The position numbers and the translations under genes were made by a program. From Thermogutta sp. (lineage in GTDB: Bacteria; Planctomycetota; Planctomycetia; Pirellulales; Thermoguttaceae), in NCBI RefSeq assembly GCF_014359955.1, contig NZ_JACIYL010000138.1, positions 1 to 7,705 on the forward strand: a stretch of 7,705 bases of DNA. The letters run 5' to 3'. Below are positions 1-6,316 of the stretch, piece by piece (the first letter of the stretch is position 1; the number at the start of each line of letters is the position of its first letter). The notes below the pieces were generated by a model. That model saw only the letters and a list, made by a program, of their open reading frames with translations, did no database searches and was not told the origin of the DNA.

Positions 1-169
1 CAGACCACTCATCATTTCCCTGGGCAGAAACGTAAAAGGTGACCTGGCCCGATGGTGCTGCCTCCCCCGCTGAAACTGCCCGTGGCGGAGAAAGCCAACC
101 AGCAATCAGAGAACTCAAGATCGCACATCCGACAAGAAAACCTTTCCTTTCAGTAAGGGAGCGCAACAT
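1..169 (-). CDS. Secreted protein, probable right-handed beta-helix family (5' end only; runs off the left edge)
   Basis: Only the first 56 codons are in the window, read leftwards from the ATG at 169-167. Residues 1-10 are basic, 11-26 form a hydrophobic segment, and a VSA/G signal-peptidase-like site follows at 32-35, so the product is probably exported by Sec. Residues 43-56 read VTFYVSAQGNDEWS. This matches the FYVSxxGNDxWSG block that, as I recall the family, opens many planctomycete right-handed parallel beta-helix proteins, often linked to polysaccharide binding or cleavage. The start is well fixed: an in-frame stop lies a short way upstream, and GAGGTGA sits just before the ATG. An LVGC sequence at 12-15 looks like a lipobox, but it lies too early, before most of the hydrophobic stretch. 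It follows the Gfo/Idh/MocA gene on the same strand after 200 bp. The coding call is fairly sure; the family rests on one short motif. Confidence 0.72.
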   Translation of the reverse strand, partial: MLRSLTERKGFLVGCAILSSLIAGWLSPPRAVSAGEAAPSGQVTFYVSAQGNDEWS

Positions 170-174
170 CCGGT

Positions 175-181
175 CACCTCT
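175..181 (-). promoter_or_regulatory. Ribosome binding site of the left-edge secreted protein
   Basis: On the minus strand AGAGGTG, continuing into AC, lies 5 bases before the ATG at 169. GAGGTGA is a near-perfect anti-16S match. It decides the start of a gene that would otherwise be easy to miss at the window edge. Confidence 0.65.
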
Positions 182-293
182 GTTCTTTTCGCGGAGTCAT
201 GGACAGGAAAGCGTTACACACTGCTCCATCCGCGGCGCCCAGACCACGTGATAGAGAGATCAAGCGCACGGCGGTAATGTTCGGTGCTGGTCA

Positions 294-315
294 GCTCTCC
301 CTCAACGGGGAGAGC
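294..315 (-). terminator. Perfect 8-bp hairpin between the two minus-strand genes
   Basis: The arms GCTCTCCC (294-301) and GGGAGAGC (308-315) pair perfectly around a 6-base loop. The hairpin begins 54 bases after the stop of the Gfo/Idh/MocA gene and 125 bases before the start of the beta-helix gene. No T-run follows on either strand, so it is not a classic intrinsic terminator. It could be a transcript-end or processing stem, or could separate expression of the two genes. Confidence 0.35.
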
Positions 316-369
316 AAGGAAACCATCGCATGCCCGTGTAAATGGGGGGACATAATCAACGGGGCGTCA

Positions 370-1719
370 TCAAACCGTGTTGGGATCGGGGTGCTGCCAT
401 GGGGCCCGGTAGGTGCGCGCCAGCCGTTGGTTGACAGCTTCGTCGCCGACCGCCTGGAGCTTTTCCGGATCCCAGGTGATGTCGCGCCCAAGTTCCAGGG
501 AGACATTGGCGAGGATGCAGCAAGCGGAGGAAATGAAACCCTGTTCGATATCGGCCACCGGGCGGCTCCGGGAATCCACGGCGTCCAGGAAGTTTCGAAT
601 GTGCCTGCGGATCGCGGGCGCCACGTGACGTTCGAGGTCCTTTTCCGTCCGGTCCTCGGGGTATTGATCCAGTTCGTACTGCACGTCCTGATGCACGGGC
701 TCCCCCTGCCCTTCCGGGATGAAGTCGTAGCGGAACACGCTCGCATGAAGAGTACCTTTGTCCCCGTAGAGGGTCGCACCCCATGGATAATCCGGATTCG
801 GAGCCTTACCCCATGTCCGGTGTTGCCATACGACCGTTACGTCGCCAAAGTCGAAGACGGCCGTCTGCGTGTCCGGGACGTTGGCCATGCTGTCTTTATC
901 CACGAGAATGCCACCCGCCGAAGAAATACGTTTCGGCCAGCCGAGATCGAGCATCCAGCGGACCATGTCCAGCATATGGATGCACATATCCCCGATGATT
1001 CCATTGCTGAATTCTTTGAAGGAACGCCATCCGCGGGGATGAATGACGGGATTATAGGGGCGGTAGGGTGCGGGACCACACCAGAAATCCCAATCCAGGT
1101 ACTCCGGCGGAGGTTGGTCGGGAACGCGTCCCCGCCGTCTCATGTGGTAATAACAATAAATCTCCACATGACCGATCTTGCCGAGTTTGCCTTCTTTGAT
1201 AAAACGATCCCGCGCTTCAATGAGGTGCGGGGTGCTGCGCCGCTGTGTGTTGACCTGCACCACGCGGTTGTATTTCCTCGCGGCGGCCACCATGGCGGCT
1301 CCTTCAATGACGTCCACGCTGATCGGTTTTTCCACATAGACGTCCGCCCCCGCTTTCATGGCCTCAATGGCGGCCAGCGCGTGCCAGTGATCGGGCGTGG
1401 ACACCTGGACGATGTCGAATTCGTTTTCCGCCAACATCTTGCGGAAATCACGATATGTCTGCGGCTTTTTGCCGGATTTCTGTCGTTCCGCCACAATCTG
1501 CGCCGCTTCCTCCAGCATTCGGCCATCCACGTCCGCCAGGGCCACAACTTCGCACGGTTCTACCTGGAGGAAGCGGAGGAGGACGCTCTTGCCATACCAG
1601 CCGCATCCAATCAGGCCAATTCGGCGAGGTTTTGTTCGGGTCAAGCCCACGGCATAACCGGGCATTGTCGATAGTGTCAGACCTGCCGCTCCCATTTTCA
1701 GAAAATCGCGTCTGCGCAT
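370..1719 (-). CDS. Tat-exported Gfo/Idh/MocA family oxidoreductase
   Basis: A 449-residue NAD(P)-dependent oxidoreductase of the Gfo/Idh/MocA family, which acts on sugars and sugar derivatives. Residues 1-25 are a twin-arginine signal (RRRDFLKMGAAG, then a hydrophobic stretch), so the protein is probably exported folded with its cofactor. The Rossmann fold begins at 34, with GCGWYG at 38-43 as the dinucleotide loop and an acidic D63 after the second strand. TPDHWH (108-113) and EKP (130-132, with the family's conserved Lys) follow. GDMCIHMLD at 243-251 carries the usual catalytic-region Asp and His. DWDFWCGPAPYRPYNP (209-224) is typical of planctomycete members. The ATG at 1719 is preferred over one at 1827 because it gives the Tat motif at the N-terminus and has GAGGAGG at good spacing. 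The substrate cannot be told. Planctomycetes carry many paralogues. The next gene on this strand is a secreted beta-helix protein, which fits extracytoplasmic carbohydrate metabolism. Confidence 0.93.
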   Translation of the reverse strand: MRRRDFLKMGAAGLTLSTMPGYAVGLTRTKPRRIGLIGCGWYGKSVLLRFLQVEPCEVVALADVDGRMLEEAAQIVAERQKSGKKPQTYRDFRKMLAENEFDIVQVSTPDHWHALAAIEAMKAGADVYVEKPISVDVIEGAAMVAAARKYNRVVQVNTQRRSTPHLIEARDRFIKEGKLGKIGHVEIYCYYHMRRRGRVPDQPPPEYLDWDFWCGPAPYRPYNPVIHPRGWRSFKEFSNGIIGDMCIHMLDMVRWMLDLGWPKRISSAGGILVDKDSMANVPDTQTAVFDFGDVTVVWQHRTWGKAPNPDYPWGATLYGDKGTLHASVFRYDFIPEGQGEPVHQDVQYELDQYPEDRTEKDLERHVAPAIRRHIRNFLDAVDSRSRPVADIEQGFISSACCILANVSLELGRDITWDPEKLQAVGDEAVNQRLARTYRAPWQHPDPNTV

Positions 1720-1725
1720 GACGTG

Positions 1726-1732
1726 CCTCCTC
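1726..1732 (-). promoter_or_regulatory. Strong ribosome binding site for the Gfo/Idh/MocA gene
   Basis: GAGGAGG on the minus strand, 6 bases before the ATG at 1719. It decides the start in favour of the Tat-signal N-terminus rather than the upstream in-frame ATG at 1827. Confidence 0.75.
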
Positions 1733-1767
1733 GTTGTCTGAAAAGTCCGGTTGATAAAATCTGGCTG

Positions 1768-1779
1768 ATGTCGCGACAT
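1768..1779. promoter_or_regulatory. 12-bp perfect palindrome upstream of the Gfo/Idh/MocA gene
   Basis: ATGTCGCGACAT reads the same on both strands. It lies 49-60 bp before the start of the minus-strand oxidoreductase gene, in the usual place for an operator or promoter-proximal regulator site. No clear -35/-10 pair was found beside it, and no regulator gene lies in the window. A site for a dimeric regulator is an inference. Confidence 0.35.
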
Positions 1780-1806
1780 GAAAGCTGAGTTTACCTTATC
1801 CGAAAG

Positions 1807-1840
1807 ATTTTGCACCGCGCTTGTCACTCAGGTGCAAAAT
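1807..1840. repeat. 10-bp perfect inverted repeat with 14-bp spacer, operator-like
   Basis: ATTTTGCACC (1807-1816) and GGTGCAAAAT (1831-1840) are exact inverted copies. Arm centres are 24 bp apart, a little over two helical turns, so both half-sites could face the same side of the DNA. The AT-rich ends lie outside the stem with T before and A after, the reverse of an intrinsic terminator, so a protein-binding dyad is more likely. It lies 88-121 bp upstream of the minus-strand oxidoreductase start, and its centre is 50 bp from that of the palindrome at 1768-1779. Confidence 0.42.
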
Positions 1841-2370
1841 GTCGAAATCGCTTCCGACGACCTGCTTCCCTCGCGAACCTCCGTGGTCGCGAACCGCACA
1901 ATTGCCGTGAGCGATGCTTCTCACATCGCTCGCCCCGGCTTGCGGTAGGATACCGGTCGTGGCGGGTCTTGTCCAGTATCGGCCCTTTTTGGTCGTTTTG
2001 CTTTCCCACACACAGGGCCCGACGTCGGTCTCTACAGAGTTCCCCAGAAGCGCGGTATGATGGTGCCCGGGGCGACCAATCGCGGAAATTGCGAATTGTT
2101 AGCTGATCGAGAGGGTAATGCGTGTGAGAGGGCTCGGCCGTGCTCTTCGCAAAAGATAAGCTGTCCAGAACCTTTCCGGAAGATATCATTATTAATCTGA
2201 GATAGTTGGAAGAGAGCTCGCGCTCCTACGGTAATGGCATGTGAGGACTTCGGCCGCCAGCACATGGCATGCCCGGGCGACGTTGCTCCCGATGTGATGC
2301 CCTGAGCCCAAGCAAAACTCTGTGTTGTCACGGTTTTCGGAAACGAAGCACACGGTGCCATATGATTGAG
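1841..2370. other. Intergenic region between divergent genes, no gene recognised
   Basis: The non-coding gap between the divergent oxidoreductase and folE starts is 662 bp (1720-2381); this is its larger part. Open frames on both strands give Arg/Ser-rich translations with no recognisable motif and no good ribosome binding sites. I see no tRNA-like T-arm or other known RNA. It holds a 9-bp direct repeat TCGCGAACC (1871-1879 and 1887-1895), the hairpin at 1907-1933, a repeated ATGGCATG (2234-2241 and 2264-2271), and an AT-rich patch around 2180-2200 with TATCAT and TATTAA that may include a folE promoter but lacks a convincing -35. Confidence 0.6.
1907..1933. repeat. Strong hairpin in the divergent intergenic region
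   Basis: GAGCGATG (1909-1916) pairs perfectly with CATCGCTC (1924-1931) around a 7-base loop, extended by a T-G wobble and a G-C pair to 1907 and 1933. There is no T-run after it on either strand, so a Rho-independent terminator is unlikely. It could be part of a leader or an unrecognised structured RNA. Confidence 0.35.
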
Positions 2371-2380
2371 GGTGATCACC
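2371..2380 (+). promoter_or_regulatory. folE ribosome binding region inside a 10-bp palindrome
   Basis: GAGGGTGAT just before the ATG at 2382 resembles the Shine-Dalgarno sequence GAGGTGAT with one extra G. Its second half is part of the perfect palindrome GGTGATCACC (2371-2380). The overlap could let a bound protein or a weak stem affect folE initiation, or it may be chance. Confidence 0.4.
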
Positions 2381-2381
2381 G

Positions 2382-3053
2382 ATGAACCGAGAAGTTGACC
2401 ATATTCAGGCAGGCCCATCGTCGCGGGAGGTCCAGGAGGCCAGTACGCAGCAGGCGAGAGAAAAACAATTGGCGACTCAGGAATATCAGGTGGATTTGCC
2501 TCGCATCGAGCGGGCTGTGCGAGAGATCCTTTTGGCTGTAGGTGAAGACCCGGATCGGGAAGGTCTACGGGAGACGCCGGCTCGCGTTGCCCGCATGTAT
2601 GCTGAACTGTTCCGGGGGTTGCGACTGGATCCGCGTCGGCATCTCAAGAAAGTTTTCACTGAGAAATACGACGAAATTGTCGTGGTCAAGGACATCAGTT
2701 TCGAGAGCGTCTGCGAGCATCATTTGATGCCTTTTATGGGCAAAGCGCATATTGCCTACCTGCCGGGAGGAAAAGTGGTCGGCCTGAGCAAACTGGCGCG
2801 GGTGGTGGAAGATGTTTCTCGGCGGCCGCAGGTCCAGGAGCGTATGACGGAACTCATTGCCGACCTGCTGATCGAGGAGCTTGACGCGAAAGGAGTGGCG
2901 GTTGTTGTGGAAGCCATTCACACCTGCATGACGGTGCGGGGAATTCGTAAGCCAGGAGCCGTCTGTGTGACGTCGGCCTTACGGGGGGCATTTCGCACCA
3001 ATCCTTCCACCAGAGCGGAGGTGATGACGCTGATCTATAATGGCCGTCAGTGA
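2382..3053 (+). CDS. folE: GTP cyclohydrolase I
   Basis: FolE opens GTP and rearranges it to 7,8-dihydroneopterin triphosphate with release of formate. This is the first step of tetrahydrofolate synthesis and also feeds other pterin and 7-deazaguanine pathways. The protein is 223 residues, close to E. coli FolE (222). The core begins near 38 after a polar N-terminal extension. [19 protein letters not shown] (55-73), [10 protein letters not shown] (109-118), and QERMTEL (152-158) are family signatures. Zinc ligands are C111, H114 and C182; H113 and H180 match the catalytic histidines of the E. coli enzyme. All key residues are present, so the enzyme should be active and of the zinc-dependent type I, not FolE2. 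It probably heads an operon with the FAD/Fe-S gene 26 bp downstream. The cytoplasmic homodecamer is known for the family. Confidence 0.97.
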   Translation: MNREVDHIQAGPSSREVQEASTQQAREKQLATQEYQVDLPRIERAVREILLAVGEDPDREGLRETPARVARMYAELFRGLRLDPRRHLKKVFTEKYDEIVVVKDISFESVCEHHLMPFMGKAHIAYLPGGKVVGLSKLARVVEDVSRRPQVQERMTELIADLLIEELDAKGVAVVVEAIHTCMTVRGIRKPGAVCVTSALRGAFRTNPSTRAEVMTLIYNGRQ

Positions 3054-3066
3054 CGGTTCGCTTCTC

Positions 3067-3072
3067 GGGTGG
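3067..3072 (+). promoter_or_regulatory. Ribosome binding site favouring ATG 3080 for the FAD/Fe-S gene
   Basis: GGGTGG lies 7 bases before the ATG at 3080. The alternative GTG at 3050 overlaps the folE stop as GTGA, the usual shape of coupled genes, but has no Shine-Dalgarno sequence before it. The domain does not need the ten extra residues. Confidence 0.45.
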
Positions 3073-3079
3073 TCATGGC

Positions 3080-6000
3080 ATGGCGATCGATACCTGGGAG
3101 CAACAACGGGTCCGCGTTTATGAGGACCTTTCCGGTTTAGTGAAAGGACGGGTCCTGGCGGAGCCTGTGCTGCTTGAATTGTTTGCTCGGGATGCCAGTA
3201 TCTTTCATATTCGCCCCCTCGTGGTGGTTCGGCCTCGATCCACAGCCGATGTGTCGGCGTGTCTCCAGTACTGTACCGAACACCGCATCCCGGTCCACGC
3301 GCGGGGCGCAGGCACAGGGATGGCGGGGGAGTGCCTGGGGCCCGGCGTCGTGCTTGACTTTTCTGCGTACATGCGGCGGCTGATCTCTGTTGAGGAGCGC
3401 GGCCAATTCGTTCGCGTCCAACCCGGCATTGTGTTTGAGCGCGTGCAGCGCCACCTCAAAAGCTTGGGCAGGAAAGTGGCGCCAGAGCCGTTCAATTCAG
3501 AGGTGACCACGCTAGGCGGCGCGATCGCCCGGGGATCCTGGACGAGCCGGTCCCTCAAATACGGTCTGCTGGGTGACTACGTACGTGAAATGACCGTGTG
3601 TCTTGCCGACGGCACCCGCGTCCATTTTGGCCAGGAATCTCTCGCAGAGCATGCGGCGTCGCCGACGTTGGCCCCCAAAAGTCGCCTCGTGCTCCAGGTC
3701 GCCCAGTTACTTCGTAACTACGAGGAGAACCGCACAAAACCAGGACGACCGAAACTCCGCTCCGGGTACCGATTAGACGGCGTTCTTGGAGACGGCAAAC
3801 TCAACATGCCGAAGCTGCTGGCCGGATCGGAGGGGACTCTGGCGGTGATCGTGGAGGCAACACTGGAGACCCTCCCCGCGCTGCCCGGCAGGGCGGTGGG
3901 ACTTTTGCTTTTTGACAAACTGGAGCCCGCGTTCGATGCTGCGCTTGAAATATTGAGCTTTCGCCCGGTGGCGTGCGATCTGATGGACCGCCGTCACCTG
4001 GGCCTTGCTCGCGAGGCAGAGTCCTGGTTTGAACACCTGATTCCGGAGAGTGCCGAAGCGGCGGTCCTCATCGAAATTGAGGGGCGGGATGTCGAGGAGG
4101 CCCGTCAGGAACTTCAAGGCTTGATTGAAAACCTGCGGACGCGAAAGCGATTGGAGTTTTCCACGCGGATAACAACGGACGAGTCAGAAATCAATTTTCT
4201 GTGGAAGCTGGCAAGAATTCCCCAACCGATTCCCCATCTTGAATCACGGAAATCGTGGCCGTTGCCGGTAGCAGACGACGTGACCGTTCCACCCGAGCAG
4301 CTCGGCGCCTGCGTCTTCGCCCTGCAACACCTCCTCAACAAGCTGGAAGTCTCTGCCGCCGTGTATTGTCAGGTCAGTCAGGGACAGATTTATCTCCAAC
4401 CGTTTCTTCGGGAGTCGGAACTGGGTGATCCTCAGCGCATACGCCAGGTCTGCGAGGCTGTCTACGACCATGTCCTCAACTGTGGTGGGGGGCTGGGTCT
4501 GGGCCGGGGATGCGGGCTGAGTCGCAGTGCCTATCTGGCTCGACAATGGGGACCGGAATACGCGCTCCTTGTGGAGCTCAAAAAAATATTCGATCCCCTG
4601 GGGCTTTTGAATCCCGGAAAAATTGTCGCCGATTCCAGCACCAGGGAGTGGTGGCGCTGTGTGAGCCATCACGTGGGGGCCGATTGGACTGCTCCCACTG
4701 TTGCGGTGACGAATTCTGCGGGCCTGGGAGACTCGCTCGACTATGTAACTACGCGTGACTCTGGGGCGACTGTGGAAAGGAATTCGGCGTGTTGGCCCCC
4801 CACCGACACAGCTTCCCAGAACCAGCAGTCTGGAGCCACAAACGGACGGACGGCATTAGATCGCGGGGATTTGGTGGAAGGTGAGGAGACGGATCCTTCT
4901 CTCGAAGGCAACAGGGCGGATGAGCGTTTGCCGGATATCCTCGTTTCCCAACTGGATTGGCACCCCCAGGCGGTTGCATCCGTAGTGTCTCAATGTACTG
5001 CGTGCGGTTATTGCCGGACCCAGGAATCCGGACTGCGGATGTGCCCGCTCTTTCGCGCCCAGCCCTTTGAAGAGGCATCCCCTCGAGCCAAGGTGACTCT
5101 GGTCCGGGCCATTTTAACGGGAGACTTGCCGCTCGAGACCGTCACCGAAGACACCTTTCGCGCGATTGCCGACCTGTGTGTACACTGCCACATGTGCCGT
5201 GTGGAGTGTCCCGCCCAGGTGGATGTGCCGCACCTCATGCTGGAAGCCAAAACGGCGAATACTGCTGCCCATGGTCTTCCTTTCTCGGACTGGCTACTCA
5301 ATCGGGTGGAGACATTAGCGACATGGGGGGCCCGCGTGGCACCCTTTGTCAATTGGGCCTTGCAAAATAGGCAATGTCGGTGGCTCCTGGAAAAGGTTGC
5401 CGGTATTGACCACGCACGCAAATTGCCCCGTCTGCAAAAAACGAGCTTTCTCCGGATTGCCGCGAGACGTCGGCTTCACCGACCGGTGCGCGATCCCGGA
5501 GCCAAAGTGGCCTACTTTGTCGATGTGTTCGCAACCTGGTTCGATCATCGCCTGGCTGAGGCTTTGATTGCGGTGTTTGAGCACAACGGAATCAGGGTTT
5601 ACGTGCCTCTCGACCAGAGAACTGCCGGCACAGCGGCGCTCACATCAGGAGATGCCGATTACGCCAGGCGTGTGGCACGTCGCAACCTGGCTGTATTGGC
5701 AGAAGCTGTTCGTCAGGGGTACGACGTGGTGACTGCGGAGCCGGCGGCGGCCCTCAGCCTCACTCAGGAATATCCCCAGGTTCTCGATGACGAGGACGCG
5801 AAGCTCGTCGCCGCGCACACGTTTGACGCCTGCGATTATTTGTACCGACTCTATGAAGCAGGGAAGTTGCGGTTAGACTTCCGGGAACTGCCGCTGAGAT
5901 TGATGTATCACTGGCCCTGTCGCCTTCGGGCGCTCGGTGTTGGACAGCCTGGACGTCAACTTCTCGAACTGGTCCCTGGACTTCACATAGCGAAGGGACC

Positions 6001-6277
6001 GGACGGATGTTCAGGGATGGCCGGGACGTACGGTCTCAAACACGTCCACTATCGCACCAGCCTCCGGGTCGGATGGCCGCTTGTCAACGCAATGCGGGAT
6101 CCCCAAGTGGATGCTGGAGTCACAGAATGCAGCACCTGCCGGATCCAGATGGAGCAAGCCACGGCCAAGCCCACACTTCACCCGCTGAAGATTTTGGCGG
6201 TGGCCTATGGCCTCTGGCCGGGCGGAGTGGATGCGTTGCTCCGACCGAGCCAGGAGCGCACATTGGCGGAAAATTAG
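3080..6277 (+). CDS. FAD-binding and (Fe-S)-binding oxidoreductase (GlcD/D2HGDH-like half fused to GlpC-like half)
   Basis: A 1065-residue cytoplasmic fusion with no signal peptide. Residues ~1-260 are a PCMH-type FAD-binding domain: RGAGTGMAGECLG (75-87) is the flavin loop and SRSLKYG (156-162) a second family block. Residues ~260-516 resemble the FAD-oxidase C-terminal domain, ending FDPLGLLNPGKIV. A polar linker (~517-608) leads to two ferredoxin-like clusters, C639/C642/C645/C655 (CTACGYC, then MCP) and C700/C703/C706/C710 (Cx2Cx2Cx3CP). Next come two CCG (heterodisulfide-reductase/GlpC) repeats. Family role: oxidise a 2-hydroxyacid or similar substrate at FAD and pass electrons through Fe-S centres. 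Oddities: expected active-site positions are Q431, Y438, G475 and R476 instead of His, His, Glu and His; the first CCG repeat has V816, T848-A849 and A890 in place of Cys; the second keeps C947, C977, C1017 and C1020. The substrate is unknown. The gene sits 26 bp after folE. Confidence 0.9.
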   Translation: MAIDTWEQQRVRVYEDLSGLVKGRVLAEPVLLELFARDASIFHIRPLVVVRPRSTADVSACLQYCTEHRIPVHARGAGTGMAGECLGPGVVLDFSAYMRRLISVEERGQFVRVQPGIVFERVQRHLKSLGRKVAPEPFNSEVTTLGGAIARGSWTSRSLKYGLLGDYVREMTVCLADGTRVHFGQESLAEHAASPTLAPKSRLVLQVAQLLRNYEENRTKPGRPKLRSGYRLDGVLGDGKLNMPKLLAGSEGTLAVIVEATLETLPALPGRAVGLLLFDKLEPAFDAALEILSFRPVACDLMDRRHLGLAREAESWFEHLIPESAEAAVLIEIEGRDVEEARQELQGLIENLRTRKRLEFSTRITTDESEINFLWKLARIPQPIPHLESRKSWPLPVADDVTVPPEQLGACVFALQHLLNKLEVSAAVYCQVSQGQIYLQPFLRESELGDPQRIRQVCEAVYDHVLNCGGGLGLGRGCGLSRSAYLARQWGPEYALLVELKKIFDPLGLLNPGKIVADSSTREWWRCVSHHVGADWTAPTVAVTNSAGLGDSLDYVTTRDSGATVERNSACWPPTDTASQNQQSGATNGRTALDRGDLVEGEETDPSLEGNRADERLPDILVSQLDWHPQAVASVVSQCTACGYCRTQESGLRMCPLFRAQPFEEASPRAKVTLVRAILTGDLPLETVTEDTFRAIADLCVHCHMCRVECPAQVDVPHLMLEAKTANTAAHGLPFSDWLLNRVETLATWGARVAPFVNWALQNRQCRWLLEKVAGIDHARKLPRLQKTSFLRIAARRRLHRPVRDPGAKVAYFVDVFATWFDHRLAEALIAVFEHNGIRVYVPLDQRTAGTAALTSGDADYARRVARRNLAVLAEAVRQGYDVVTAEPAAALSLTQEYPQVLDDEDAKLVAAHTFDACDYLYRLYEAGKLRLDFRELPLRLMYHWPCRLRALGVGQPGRQLLELVPGLHIAKGPDGCSGMAGTYGLKHVHYRTSLRVGWPLVNAMRDPQVDAGVTECSTCRIQMEQATAKPTLHPLKILAVAYGLWPGGVDALLRPSQERTLAEN

Positions 6278-6302
6278 ACCGCAAAATTTTCGCACGTTTT
6301 TT
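6266..6302 (+). terminator. Weak hairpin with T-run overlapping the end of the FAD/Fe-S gene
   Basis: GCG-(G)-AAAATT (6266-6275) pairs with AATTTTCGC (6285-6293), with one bulged G and a 9-base loop. Six T follow at 6297-6302 after ACG. It is AT-rich and offset from the T-run, so it is at best a leaky terminator or attenuator before the small cysteine-cluster gene at 6317. Confidence 0.3.
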
Positions 6303-6316
6303 GGGGACCTGAAAGG

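Noticed and set aside
1..42. Short plus-strand frame from the left edge ending in TGA at 40-42
   Set aside because: Only 13 codons are visible with no motif, and the opposite strand has a better-supported signal-peptide gene.
125..135. Lipobox LVGC in the left-edge secreted protein
   Set aside because: It comes at residues 12-15 with almost no hydrophobic stretch before it; the hydrophobic segment continues to residue 26 and a VSA cleavage site follows.
199..1674. A 491-codon open frame on the plus strand
   Set aside because: It lies wholly antisense to the clear Gfo/Idh/MocA gene, and its translation has no family motifs. It is a by-product of the codon use of the real gene.
1720..1827. 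Longer N-terminus of the oxidoreductase from the ATG at 1827
   Set aside because: It would bury the Tat motif 36 residues inside the protein, would cover the inverted repeat and palindrome, and lacks the strong GAGGAGG that precedes the ATG at 1719.
2361..2366. TATGAT as a -10 box for folE
   Set aside because: It matches well but has no -35 at usual spacing and would start transcription inside the ribosome binding site.
1824..2418. Minus-strand open frames of 121 and 128 codons in the divergent gap
   Set aside because: No motif, Arg/Ser/His-rich composition, no good ribosome binding site, and the second begins inside folE.
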